Of a DNA stretch of 64,000 nt, positions 54,721 to 63,201 are shown one piece after another. The DNA comes from Natronorubrum sulfidifaciens JCM 14089 (GTDB lineage Archaea; Halobacteriota; Halobacteria; Halobacteriales; Natrialbaceae). The notes under the pieces were generated by a model. That model was not told the origin of the DNA. It saw only the letters and a list, made by a program, of their open reading frames with translations, and searched no databases. Each line of letters opens with the position of its first letter. Position 1 is the stretch's first letter. The position numbers and the translations under genes are program-made. The stretch spans positions 4,124 through 68,123 of the forward strand of contig NZ_AOHX01000046.1 in NCBI RefSeq assembly GCF_000337735.1. The letters run 5' to 3'.

Positions 54721-55747
54721 GAGCCAACAGCAGCCGACGACGGTCGAGTACTTCCTCCAAGACATCGAACACCACGGCCGCAACGAACGGACCGCAACAG
54801 CCTACGAGCGCGTGCTCTCGGCGTATGAGCAGTTCCTCGACGATCGCTTCGACAAGACGCCACCAGCAGCCAGCTACCGGGACTGCATGGCGTGGGTACA
54901 CGAGCTTCGAACCACACACTCAGCGAGCACCGTCGCGACGTATGCGTCGTATCTCAACCGCTTTTACAGCTATCTCGAGCGGGTCGGTCACGTCGAGGAA
55001 AACCCCATGACGGTCGTCTTAGAGGAGATGTCCGAATCGATCGAATCGAATCCGACCCGGCGTGACGTGACGTTGCCCGAGATGCGCTCGTTCGTGACGG
55101 CCGTTCGCCATCCGCTCCACCGGGCGCTCGTGACCACGCTGTTGAAAACCGGGATTCGAGCCGGCGAACTCTGTAACCTCGATCTGATCGATCTCCACCT
55201 CACACACGACGCTCAGACGTGGCAGCCTCGAGCCCACATTGCGGGCCGTCCGGACTCACTGTTTATCGCCACCGAGCATACCTACGGCCGCGAGTCTGGC
55301 GGTGAACGGCGGACCGCTTCGAACAAGCGCAAACGCGAGACCGTCATCCCCATCGACGAGGAACTGAAAACGGCGCTCGTGCGGTGGCTCGCAGTGCGAC
55401 CGGATACGCCGTCACGAACGACGGGGGCAGCGACGGAGCCGCTGTTCGTGTCGACAGCCGACAACTGGGGACAGCGCCTGACGCCAAACGTCATCCACCA
55501 CGTCGTCGAGCGGTATGCACGGGAACGAGGCTGGTACCGAACTGGCGGTGGGGCTGCCGAAAACGTCACCCCACACTATTTCAGACACTTCTTTACGACG
55601 CACCTACGGGACCGAACCGGCGACCGCGGTATCGTCCAGTACCTCCGAGGCGATGTCGCCAGCGACGTGATCGATACCTACACCCACAACTGGGGTGATC
55701 GAGTCCGGGAAACGTACCTCGAGCACATCTATTCGCTCTCCGTGTAG
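54713..55747 (+). CDS. tyrosine recombinase/integrase (XerC/D-like)
   Basis: A 344-residue recombinase with an N-terminal SAM-like core-binding domain (residues about 10-95) and a catalytic domain. Catalytic features are the first Arg in KTGIRAGELCNLDL, His-x2-Arg in PHYFRHFFTTHLRD, and the nucleophile Tyr in VIDTYTH near the C-terminus. It begins in the ATG overlapping the upstream DUF5805-like gene. Hairpin copy C starts seven bases after its stop codon. No tRNA gene or att duplication is seen nearby. Confidence 0.92.
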   Translation: MTESQQQPTTVEYFLQDIEHHGRNERTATAYERVLSAYEQFLDDRFDKTPPAASYRDCMAWVHELRTTHSASTVATYASYLNRFYSYLERVGHVEENPMTVVLEEMSESIESNPTRRDVTLPEMRSFVTAVRHPLHRALVTTLLKTGIRAGELCNLDLIDLHLTHDAQTWQPRAHIAGRPDSLFIATEHTYGRESGGERRTASNKRKRETVIPIDEELKTALVRWLAVRPDTPSRTTGAATEPLFVSTADNWGQRLTPNVIHHVVERYARERGWYRTGGGAAENVTPHYFRHFFTTHLRDRTGDRGIVQYLRGDVASDVIDTYTHNWGDRVRETYLEHIYSLSV

Positions 55748-55753
55748 CGGGTG

Positions 55754-55838
55754 TTGTCGGAACAACTGAAACTGTTGCACACCGATCGCACAGCTGTCGT
55801 GCGACCGGGTGTACACTGACGGTCAGTGACTATTCTAC
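55754..55838 (+). repeat. palindromic MITE-like repeat, copy C (short form)
   Basis: About 85 bp. It reads GGAACAACTGAAACTG near the left end and GACGGTCAGTGACTATTC at the right. The centre acaccgatcgcacagc / tgtcgtgcgaccgggtgt pairs almost perfectly. Begins seven bases downstream of the integrase stop. Confidence 0.78.
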
Positions 55839-56015
55839 GTTCGCCGTGTTACCGTTTTGCTATTCAGACAATACTCGTTTTGTACACAACGCGTTCGTCT
55901 CTCCTCGATCGGACAAATCCCATACCGCTATATCAAAACCAGATGGATTCCGTCCGTTCGAGACGCTACATTCGCGGGCGATCGGCCGGTTCAGCGTGGC
56001 TCGCAAGCGTTTTGA

Positions 56016-56257
56016 CTATAGTAGCCACTGACCGTCACTGCGCACCTGCTCGCACGACGGGAGCGCGGGTCGGAGCGGCGCGGGTCGGAGCGGCGCGGGT
56101 CGGAGCGAACGACGTGAGTGAGACCCGCGGACACGCGAACGGGGAGGAACGACCCGTGAGCAAGGACTCGAGCGAGAACCGTGAACGAGCGAGCGGGGAA
56201 CGACGTGATCCGTTCGCTGTGCGATTAGTGTGTCAATCGTTGCAGTTGTTACTATAG
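56016..56257 (-). repeat. palindromic MITE-like repeat, copy D (long form)
   Basis: A 242-bp inverted copy with intact ends: CTATAGTAGCCACTGACCGT at the left and GTTGCAGTTGTTACTATAG at the right. The insert is shared with copy B and includes a triplicated gcgggtcggagcg-type unit (56070-56106). Its orientation is opposite to copies A-C. Confidence 0.8.
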
Positions 56258-56339
56258 GCACGCGGTCTCTGCGTGTGATCGAAAACGGACTCGAGTCGTC
56301 ACTCTCCGGCGATGGGGTCTCAAAACTTCGAAAACGCCG

Positions 56340-57278
56340 TTACTGCTCGACCGTCAGCTCCGTCTCGAGGTCGGCACCGTTCAGTAGCGAGCGAACGGCT
56401 GCCATCGTCTCGGTCGGCTCCGGTGTGCTCTCTAACAGCACGGTCTCGCTCGGGAACAGTTGCTCGCCGAGCAAGAGACCGTGGTCTCGAGCCGTCGATC
56501 CTGTGACGGTTAGGTAGACGCCGAGTCCGGTGTCGGCGATCGCGGCTTCCTCTTCGTGGCCGGCCTCGGGGTACGCAAAGTGGATTCCGTCGAGTGTCCG
56601 CGTTCCGAGGACGGCCTGCACGAGTCGTTCGTACCGGGGTTCGATACACAGCGGCCCCTCATAGCTCTCGAGGAACGTTCGATCGAGCGAGCCGGCGGCT
56701 GGGGCGACCTCAGGGGTCGCCATCAGTGTGTGGTAGACAGTATCACCAAGACCCGTGATCACGCGGACGTCGGTATCGGAGGGGTTGATTCGGGCGTTGA
56801 TGTCTTCGATGCTGTCGAGTGGCTCCGGTCGGAGTTCGACGACCTCTTCCAAGATGAGATCCGCGCTGTCGAATCCGAGCCCAAACTCGTGGGTTCGAAG
56901 CGCTCGAAACGGCTCCTCGCGGCCGATTAACTGGATGGCTGCGCCATCAGCGGCGTCCTCGAGACCATCGAGCGGGATCGTGACGCTGTCGAAGACGATC
57001 CGCCGGGGTTTACCGGCTCGGTCATCTCGCAAAAGCGTGTACTCGGGTTTGGTCGGGTCGTCGATAGAGCTGTACGTGGCGAGACGATGGTAGACGTCGT
57101 TTGCAGCCGTATCGTCCTCGGGGTCGATCGTTCCCTTGGTGATCGCCTTCTCGTGACGGAGTGTCGACGAGATCTCGTCTGCGAGATCGGGAACATCGAG
57201 CCGCCGTGCGAGTCGGTCGAGTACCGACTCGAGCGGTCGACCTTTTCGTGGCACTGCGACCGGGATCGTCTCGCCCAT
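56340..57278 (-). CDS. HisG-like (ATP phosphoribosyltransferase-like) protein
   Basis: A 312-residue protein. The start IPVAVPRKGRPLESVLDRL resembles the HisG N-terminus (A-x-P-K-G-R-L). Near residue 265, YLTVTGSTARDHGLLLGEQL resembles the HisG PRPP loop (TETGRTLKENNLEIL). Internal beta-alpha segments fit a periplasmic-binding-protein fold. Two residues of the loop differ from canonical HisG and the protein is longer than the usual short form, so activity is uncertain. It lies 58 bases downstream of the coiled-coil gene on the same strand. Confidence 0.6.
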   Translation of the reverse strand: MGETIPVAVPRKGRPLESVLDRLARRLDVPDLADEISSTLRHEKAITKGTIDPEDDTAANDVYHRLATYSSIDDPTKPEYTLLRDDRAGKPRRIVFDSVTIPLDGLEDAADGAAIQLIGREEPFRALRTHEFGLGFDSADLILEEVVELRPEPLDSIEDINARINPSDTDVRVITGLGDTVYHTLMATPEVAPAAGSLDRTFLESYEGPLCIEPRYERLVQAVLGTRTLDGIHFAYPEAGHEEEAAIADTGLGVYLTVTGSTARDHGLLLGEQLFPSETVLLESTPEPTETMAAVRSLLNGADLETELTVEQ

Positions 57279-57336
57279 CGACCGATGTTCAATCGGCGAC
57301 GGATAAACGAGTTGCGTTTCGGGAACGAAACGCGGG

Positions 57337-58923
57337 TTAGTTCGAGAACATCGAGCCGAGCTGGTCGCGCCAGTCTTGAATGTCGGTGACGTCTGCTCGC
57401 ACGTCCTCTAGTTCGTCTTCGACGTCTTCGAGCCCGTCTTCGACGCGCTCGAGATCCGCTGAAACGTCGTCGACGTCGGCGTCGAGATCCTCGACGTCAT
57501 CCGTAAGGTCGCTCACGTCGTCCTCGAGTGTCTCCACATCGTCGTCGACGGCCTCGAGATCGTCCGCGACGTCATCGAGACGGTCTTCGGTGCCGCCAAC
57601 ACGGTCGTCCAGTGTGGCGAGGTCGGCGTCGATGGTCTCGAGATCCGCCTGCACGTCCTCGATCAGCTGTTTGCCGGTGCCGTTCTCCTCGAGGAACTGC
57701 TCGAGGGCGTCCGTGTAGGCAGCGACTTCTTCGACACGGGACTGGAGATGCTCGACTTTCGCGATGTCGGGGCCGGACGGCTCGAGGTCGAGTGCGGACC
57801 GAAGGAGGTCCCGCTCGTCTTCCTCGAGGTCGTCCGCACGAAGCTCCGTAACGAGCTGGTCGACGACGGACCCCTCGACCGTCGCCGCTGGTGGCTCGGC
57901 AGCCGACTCGTCGTCTCGTTCGCCGTCCTCCTCTGCGTCGTGGTCGGTCGGTGTGTCGTCTTCGGGCTCAGCTTCGATGTCGTCGGTGTCGGCTTCCGAG
58001 TCGGCTTCGTCTGTGCTCTCGAAATCGTCATCGGCTGTCGTTTCTGTCTCGTCGACATCCTCGTCCTCGAGATCACTCGCATCCGTTTCGTCGTCGAGTT
58101 CGGCGTCGACGGCGTCATCATCGGCGTCGACGGCATCCTCATCTTCAGTATCCTCGAGCGCCGATTCGTCCTCGGGTGTGTCGTCACCGAGGTCGATATC
58201 GAGATCGGTCGCCGTCTCGTCATCGTCGGCGTCGGCGGCGTCCGGAATGTCGTCCTCACCGAAGCCGAGATCGATATCCGGCGTGTCGTCGTCATCGTCG
58301 TCACGGTCGTCGTCGACCGGCTCGGGCTCGGTGTCGACGTCGCCGAGATCCAGATCGAGATCGAGCCCGCCGTCGTCCTCGGAATCGTCATCGTCGGCTG
58401 CTGTAGCATCGTCAGTCGACGCTTCGTCCTCGAGTCCGGGAACGGTATCGGACTCGCCGGAGATCATGTCTTTGACGGGCTGGTTGCGGTCGTTTTCGAC
58501 GATGTTCCCGATGACGTCATCGTCGAGTGCTTCGGCGTCGGAGCCGCCCTCGCCCTCGGAACTGACTTCGACGATCGTCGGCTCCGTCATGAACGGTTCG
58601 GCTTCGCTCTCGTCGTCGATCCGGATGCCGTACACTGTCAAGATTGACTCGTCCGGCTCGATGTGTCCGGTGAACTCGACGTGGTTGTCCTGAAACGCCG
58701 TCCAGTCGTCGCTGTGATAGTCGGGATGGAATCCGACTTTGTCCATCGGGAACGAATCGGGAATGTCTTCGGAGAGTCGAAACGCAACCTGCTCGTCGTG
58801 GTCCGATTCGATCTCGAATCGGATCGCGGGGACGGGAAACTCGTCCGCCGTGAACGTCTTCTGGACGGAGAGGCCATCAGCACTGACCTCGATCACGTCG
58901 TCCGTCTCTGCGGTGGTACTCAT
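57337..58923 (-). CDS. very acidic coiled-coil protein
   Basis: A 528-residue protein of three parts: an N-terminal beta-rich domain (residues about 5-125), a very acidic, Asp/Glu-dominated linker (about 140-355), and a long C-terminal coiled coil (about 400-520, with repeated Leu/Val-Asp-Asp-Val heptads such as ETLEDDVSDLTDDVEDLDAD). There is no signal or membrane segment. It probably oligomerises and may scaffold other proteins. It precedes the HisG-like gene on the same strand. Function unknown. Confidence 0.8.
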   Translation of the reverse strand: MSTTAETDDVIEVSADGLSVQKTFTADEFPVPAIRFEIESDHDEQVAFRLSEDIPDSFPMDKVGFHPDYHSDDWTAFQDNHVEFTGHIEPDESILTVYGIRIDDESEAEPFMTEPTIVEVSSEGEGGSDAEALDDDVIGNIVENDRNQPVKDMISGESDTVPGLEDEASTDDATAADDDDSEDDGGLDLDLDLGDVDTEPEPVDDDRDDDDDDTPDIDLGFGEDDIPDAADADDDETATDLDIDLGDDTPEDESALEDTEDEDAVDADDDAVDAELDDETDASDLEDEDVDETETTADDDFESTDEADSEADTDDIEAEPEDDTPTDHDAEEDGERDDESAAEPPAATVEGSVVDQLVTELRADDLEEDERDLLRSALDLEPSGPDIAKVEHLQSRVEEVAAYTDALEQFLEENGTGKQLIEDVQADLETIDADLATLDDRVGGTEDRLDDVADDLEAVDDDVETLEDDVSDLTDDVEDLDADVDDVSADLERVEDGLEDVEDELEDVRADVTDIQDWRDQLGSMFSN

Positions 58924-58993
58924 GGGGCCAACGTTACCACACCATTATTATAAATTGTACGGACAATCCCACGATTAAGTTATTCGTCGACGG

Positions 58994-59827
58994 CTATAGA
59001 TCGACCCGATCGCCGATCTCGACGAGTTCCAGCCGTCGTGGTGACTCGAAGCTCTTCGCGTGGTGGTGGAGCGCTTTCGGATCGGCGGTGAGTCCGCGCC
59101 ACATATCCCAGTGACTTGGCACCACCCGCTCGAGCGAGAGCGCCGAGGCGGCTTCGACGAGCTGGTTTTCGTCGTTGTACCAGCGGGTTCGTTTCGGCTC
59201 TCGGGTCTGCTTGTCAGGGATCTGGCCGACGGTTCCGAAGGCGAGCACGCCGAGGTCGATGTCGTACGTCTCGCCGACGCGCTCGAACTCGTCGGTCGGT
59301 TTCGTATCGCCGCCGTGGAAGAACGTGCCGGCGTCGTGTTCGAAGACGTAGCTCACCGGATGGGTCGCGTCGGGATCGTTCGCCACCTCGACGTGGACCG
59401 TGAACTCGCCGATGTCGACAGTGTCGCCCTCGCTGACTTCGGCGAACTGCTCATCAGAAACGTCCCATTCTCCCGTCCAATCTTCGTCCTCGCGGGCGAC
59501 GGTAAGACTGTCGTCGGGCGCGTAGAACGTCGCCCCCGTCGATTCGAGGATCGGGGCCTGACTCTCACCGTGGACGTGGTCGGTGTGTTCGTGGGTCGCG
59601 AGGACGGCGTCGGCCTCAGTGACGTCTTCGGGATCGAAGGGGACCGGGATCATCCGGACGGTTCGTGGTGGGTCGCCCAGTCCGAGGTAGGGGTCGATGT
59701 AGATCGTCGTTCCGTCGGAGCCTTTGAGAACGAAGCCGTTACAGCCGAGATACCAGACGGCTACCCCGTCGGGGTCGGCGTCTTCGATGTCTCGAACGAG
59801 CCAGTCTTCCCAGTCGCTTTCAACCAT
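58994..59827 (-). CDS. MBL-fold metal-dependent hydrolase (UlaG-like)
   Basis: A 277-residue metallo-beta-lactamase fold protein. The metal-binding motif THEHTDHVHG is near residue 80, and further His residues lie in FFHGGDTKPT and VPSHWDMW. The N-terminal WYLGCNGFVLKGSDGTTIYIDPYL marks the UlaG/lactonase-like branch. Substrate unknown. It lies 70 bases upstream of the coiled-coil gene on the same strand. Confidence 0.88.
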   Translation of the reverse strand: MVESDWEDWLVRDIEDADPDGVAVWYLGCNGFVLKGSDGTTIYIDPYLGLGDPPRTVRMIPVPFDPEDVTEADAVLATHEHTDHVHGESQAPILESTGATFYAPDDSLTVAREDEDWTGEWDVSDEQFAEVSEGDTVDIGEFTVHVEVANDPDATHPVSYVFEHDAGTFFHGGDTKPTDEFERVGETYDIDLGVLAFGTVGQIPDKQTREPKRTRWYNDENQLVEAASALSLERVVPSHWDMWRGLTADPKALHHHAKSFESPRRLELVEIGDRVDL

Positions 59828-59975
59828 ATGCGAGGGTGAGCGGACTGTGCGGGTAAGTGTTGTTGTCTCGATGGGCCCTCAGCGGGGGAGGAATCGAGGA
59901 AAACCGATCGACGACGACCGCGAACGCCGCCTCTGCCCGACCGAGAAGAGCGTCTGCAGGAGCGGACGGAACGGC

Positions 59976-60716
59976 TCACCGATTGCTGCCGGATCGAAGC
60001 ACGCCGGTGACGGCGTTCAGTGATCGGCCTCGAGCGTTCGCCTGTGACGGCTGCTCGTGTGTTCCCTCGAGCCAAGACTCGTGCAACACTGGGTGCCCTT
60101 CGTAGGAGACCAGACTCGACTCGGCGTCGTAGCCGACGAGGCCGGCGTCGTTCAGGACGGGCAGATGAACGTGTCTGAGCGTCGACCACACCTGTTCGAC
60201 CTCATCTCGCCGGATATCGCGGTCCATCTCGCTGGCCGCAACGGCTCGAGCGAGTGCCTCGGTCGAGTGTGGCTGGTGGCTCCCATCGAGGACGGACAGG
60301 ACCGTTCGACGCCGCGAGTCAGACAGCGCCTCGAACAGCACGTCGAGGTCGACCCGATGATCGGTCGTCTGATCGTCGAGGACGGCTCCGAGTCCGGCAT
60401 CGTCGAACGCCCAGTGAGCCGTCGTAACCAGACGGCCGTCGTCGGTCTTCTCGAGGAGACCCGCGTCGAACAGGGCGGGCAGCGTCCGGTGGTGGCAGTC
60501 GACGAGCAGCCGCTGTCGGTCGGCGTCGGTCACGGCAGTGGCGTCGCCAGCAGTCGTTCTGGCCGCGAGTTCGGCTGCAAGTTCGTGTTTCGTGACGCCA
60601 GTTGGCGATCGCTCGTTGACGATTCGAAGGGCTTCGCGCCGAGTCTCGACAGCGAACGCAGCGAAGGTCTCGTCTCGAGAGTGCCTCGATCGTCCGTAGC
60701 CATCGGGAGTACTCAT
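59976..60716 (-). CDS. two-domain winged-helix regulator (DUF7344-like)
   Basis: A 246-residue haloarchaeal protein with two winged-helix units. The first covers residues 15-110 (FAVETRREALRIVNERSPTGVTKHELAAELA), the second about 125-215 (LFEALSDSRRRTVLSVLDGSHQPHSTEALARAVA). The repeats of R-R-x-x-L/V-L-x-x-L mark the DUF7344 family of haloarchaeal regulators. It lies downstream of an inverted repeat that may be its operator. Confidence 0.8.
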   Translation of the reverse strand: MSTPDGYGRSRHSRDETFAAFAVETRREALRIVNERSPTGVTKHELAAELAARTTAGDATAVTDADRQRLLVDCHHRTLPALFDAGLLEKTDDGRLVTTAHWAFDDAGLGAVLDDQTTDHRVDLDVLFEALSDSRRRTVLSVLDGSHQPHSTEALARAVAASEMDRDIRRDEVEQVWSTLRHVHLPVLNDAGLVGYDAESSLVSYEGHPVLHESWLEGTHEQPSQANARGRSLNAVTGVLRSGSNR

Positions 60717-60782
60717 CGACTACTGGTCAGTGCCTCTCAGGGAAAAGAACTCGCCCAAATCAGTTTGGATTCAGCAGCGTAT

Positions 60783-60839
60783 TACCACTCTATTGCAGAT
60801 ATTCTGGTACAAATGGCTAAATAATCCGATAGAGTAGTA
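60783..60839. promoter_or_regulatory. inverted repeat upstream of the winged-helix gene
   Basis: TACCACTCTAT (60783-60793) and ATAGAGTAGTA (60829-60839) are inverted with 10 of 11 matches across a 35-base AT-rich spacer. It lies 67-123 bases upstream of the DUF7344-like start codon and could be an operator for autoregulation. Confidence 0.4.
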
Positions 60840-60987
60840 CCGTATTTCGATATCAAACACTGATATTCAACTCCGAACGGTTGTCGTTTGGACCGGACTG
60901 TCCAGACAGCGGGTTGCGTCATTGTACGTCGCTACCACGGACAATTCCGGCTCCAAGAGCAGCATTCCTCGAGACGGCTGTCGTCGA

Positions 60988-62037
60988 CTACCAGGTGCCG
61001 TGGAACGTGTCGAACGAGAGGCTGTCGAGGGGTTCGTCGCCGACGGCGATCCGGTACTCGCCGGGGGTGAGCATCGGCTTGTGGAACTGCGGGCCGTCGT
61101 CGGTCGTGATCCGTGGACAGCCAGTGTTGACGAAGGCGTCCATATCGAAGTTTCGGAGGCGGTCGGGCGTCACCTCGTCCATCGTGATGAGATAGGCGTT
61201 GTCGTTGTCGTTGATAATCTCCTGGGCCTGCTCCCAGCGGCCCTGTCCGATCTTGGTACAGAAGATGACGCCCCACTTCTCGGCGTCCATCGCGCGGTGG
61301 ACCGCGCCGTAGCGCTGTTTGAGGAACTTGTCCGTGTCCGCGACAGTGACGACGTTGTTGACCGGGTCGGCGATGACGACGTGTTTGTCTGGGTGTTCCA
61401 TCGCCAGCCCGAGCGGGTGGAACTTCCCGCCGCCGACGTAGAGCACCTGGTCTGCGGGCACGTCCGCGCTCGCGTAGTTACAGCCAAGTACCTGTCCCTC
61501 GTGGGTCAGTCGTTCGTCGCCGCGACGGCTGTGGACCTCGTAGCCGCGTTCTTCCAAGAACTCGGTCATCTCCTCGTAGCGGTTCATGTGCTGGGCGGTG
61601 GTGACGAGGCCGACGTCCTCGGTCTCCTCGGGTGACTCGAGCGTCTCGAGTGCCTCTTCCATGATCGGCTCGACCTCGACGTTCGAGAACAGCGGCACGT
61701 AGATGACCTTGTCCGTGTTCTTCATCGGCGAGTGACCGAAGTGGACGAAGACGTCGGTGCGTTTCATCAGATAGGTGTCAAGATCACAGGCCCCATAACA
61801 CGGCTGGCCCGAGAGCATGAACGTTACGTCGTCGTCGGCCAGTGCTCGCAGGTCGTCGGCGACGGCTGGACCCCGTCGTTTCAATCCTTCGGGGAACTGC
61901 AATCCGACCTTTTTGGCGTCTCGCTCCTCGATCGCCTCAACGATCTGCTCGAGTTCGTAATCCCATTCGCGATCGTGTTTGAGACGCATCCCGGTGTTCC
62001 GGAGGTCTCCCTCGGTGTACTCCGACTCCTGACTCAT
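60988..62037 (-). CDS. dph2: diphthamide synthase Dph2
   Basis: A 349-residue radical-SAM-like enzyme that transfers an aminocarboxypropyl group to a His of elongation factor 2. Three cysteines that hold the unusual 4Fe-4S cluster are visible: GQPCYGACDLDTYL, LGCNYASAD and NTGCPRI. The LQFPEGLKRRGPAVADDLR segment is also typical. It is monocistronic and divergent from the membrane protein gene upstream of salactin. Confidence 0.93.
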   Translation of the reverse strand: MSQESEYTEGDLRNTGMRLKHDREWDYELEQIVEAIEERDAKKVGLQFPEGLKRRGPAVADDLRALADDDVTFMLSGQPCYGACDLDTYLMKRTDVFVHFGHSPMKNTDKVIYVPLFSNVEVEPIMEEALETLESPEETEDVGLVTTAQHMNRYEEMTEFLEERGYEVHSRRGDERLTHEGQVLGCNYASADVPADQVLYVGGGKFHPLGLAMEHPDKHVVIADPVNNVVTVADTDKFLKQRYGAVHRAMDAEKWGVIFCTKIGQGRWEQAQEIINDNDNAYLITMDEVTPDRLRNFDMDAFVNTGCPRITTDDGPQFHKPMLTPGEYRIAVGDEPLDSLSFDTFHGTW

Positions 62038-62199
62038 TGACCGTCCTAACGGCCACGGACGTATAACGGCGGCGCTTCGGCAGTTTTGATTCTCATTATA
62101 AAACGGCGACTCGAGCGTGTTGGCGTTCGATCAGATCAGTTTCGTGGACAGTTACAATTGTCCCAACAGTCATAGTACTGGAGTGTAAATCAGGGGCTA

Positions 62200-63105
62200 A
62201 TGTCAGCGGAACAGCCTGCAGACGGGTATCTTTTCGACCTTTACCGTCGATACATCGGAGAACCGGAAGACCGGACCGACGTCTACGTCGGGTTCGGTCT
62301 GTTCCTCGGCGGGATCGGCCTCGCGATCGTCGCGCTGGTGCTCTTTCTCTGGAGTAGCACGTTCGAGGCCCGCAGCGTTGCCCACGTCACGTGGGCCGAG
62401 CCGGCGTACGCGATCGTCATGGTCGCGTTGCCGCTGTTGATGCTCGGGATCGTGGTCCTGTTGCCGTCGGAGCGTCGGGTGCTGTACGCCTCGATCGCTG
62501 GGGTTGCCATCACGTTCGCGGCCGTTGCCGGTTTCCTCTATGCCTACCCCGACGACTGGAACGGCTGGGGGAACGACTACACGGCGGAAGTCGTCGCCGT
62601 CTACGCCGTCGGACTCGCCGGAATCACCGCGTCGACGGGGGCGGCATTGATCGCACACTACCTCGAGATGGCGCGTGCCGTCACGCAGACCGACGCCGAC
62701 AGCGAAGACGACGAAGACGACGAGCCCGATTTCGACGTTCAACAGGATATCGACGACGCGATGGAAGACGTCGAACTCTCCTGGGGAGGTGTCGAGAAAA
62801 CTGAACACAAGCGACTGAGCTTCTCCGAAGACGAGTTCGACGAGGTGTCGGTCAACACCGACGGTGCGGCGAAGACGACTCGCTCGACCGGCGTCGACGC
62901 ACAGGTTGCCGGCCTCAAGGGACTGAAAGGCGGCGAGACCAAACAGACGACCTCCCAATCGACGGTCGACGACCAGACGGCGAAGCTCAAAGAACTTCGC
63001 GAACAGCAGCGTATCGATGAACTGGCGACAGAAGACGATAACGGCTCGTCGACGCCGATCTCGGGGCTACTCGAGCGGTTCCGTTCGCTCTTTCGGCGGG
63101 AGTAA
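62200..63105 (+). CDS. membrane protein with coiled-coil tail, DUF7139-like, upstream of salactin
   Basis: A 301-residue protein with four predicted helices (about residues 28-48, 65-85, 92-108 and 125-150) followed by an acidic, mainly hydrophilic cytoplasmic tail. The tail has a Lys/Gln/Ser patch (TTRSTGVDAQVAGLKGLKGG) and a short coiled coil (TAKLKELREQQRIDELA). It ends with a basic amphipathic FRSLFRRE. It lies 96 bases upstream of the actin homologue on the same strand. A role as membrane partner or anchor for that filament is inference. Confidence 0.78.
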   Translation: MSAEQPADGYLFDLYRRYIGEPEDRTDVYVGFGLFLGGIGLAIVALVLFLWSSTFEARSVAHVTWAEPAYAIVMVALPLLMLGIVVLLPSERRVLYASIAGVAITFAAVAGFLYAYPDDWNGWGNDYTAEVVAVYAVGLAGITASTGAALIAHYLEMARAVTQTDADSEDDEDDEPDFDVQQDIDDAMEDVELSWGGVEKTEHKRLSFSEDEFDEVSVNTDGAAKTTRSTGVDAQVAGLKGLKGGETKQTTSQSTVDDQTAKLKELREQQRIDELATEDDNGSSTPISGLLERFRSLFRRE

Positions 63106-63151
63106 TTCCCCACTGGAGGGGTTAAAATAGGGTTGTCGTTTCTTAGTTGAG

Positions 63152-63178
63152 ATGTGGATATTCCACATAGATTTATAA
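63152..63178 (+). promoter_or_regulatory. palindromic operator candidate and TATA box of the salactin gene
   Basis: ATGTGGA-tat-TCCACAT (63152-63168) is a perfect 7-3-7 inverted repeat. TTTATAA (63172-63178) lies 24-30 bases upstream of the ATG at 63202, exactly where a leaderless haloarchaeal promoter would be. The palindrome abuts the BRE/TATA and could be a repressor or activator site. Confidence 0.6.
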
Positions 63179-63201
63179 TCCATCGGTGGCCTTTCTCGAC
63201 T

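Noticed and set aside
54331-55747. Integrative element with tRNA-derived attachment sites
   Set aside because: No tRNA gene fragment or matching direct repeats were found on either side of the integrase, so element boundaries cannot be set.
57750-58400. Possible tandem DNA repeats or CRISPR-like pattern
   Set aside because: The periodicity comes from Asp/Glu codon runs. There are no constant direct repeats with unique spacers, and no cas genes occur in the window.
57748-58693. Frames opposite the acidic coiled-coil gene (Ser- or Val-rich)
   Set aside because: They are produced by the repeated GAC/GAG codons on the coding strand and have no independent signals.
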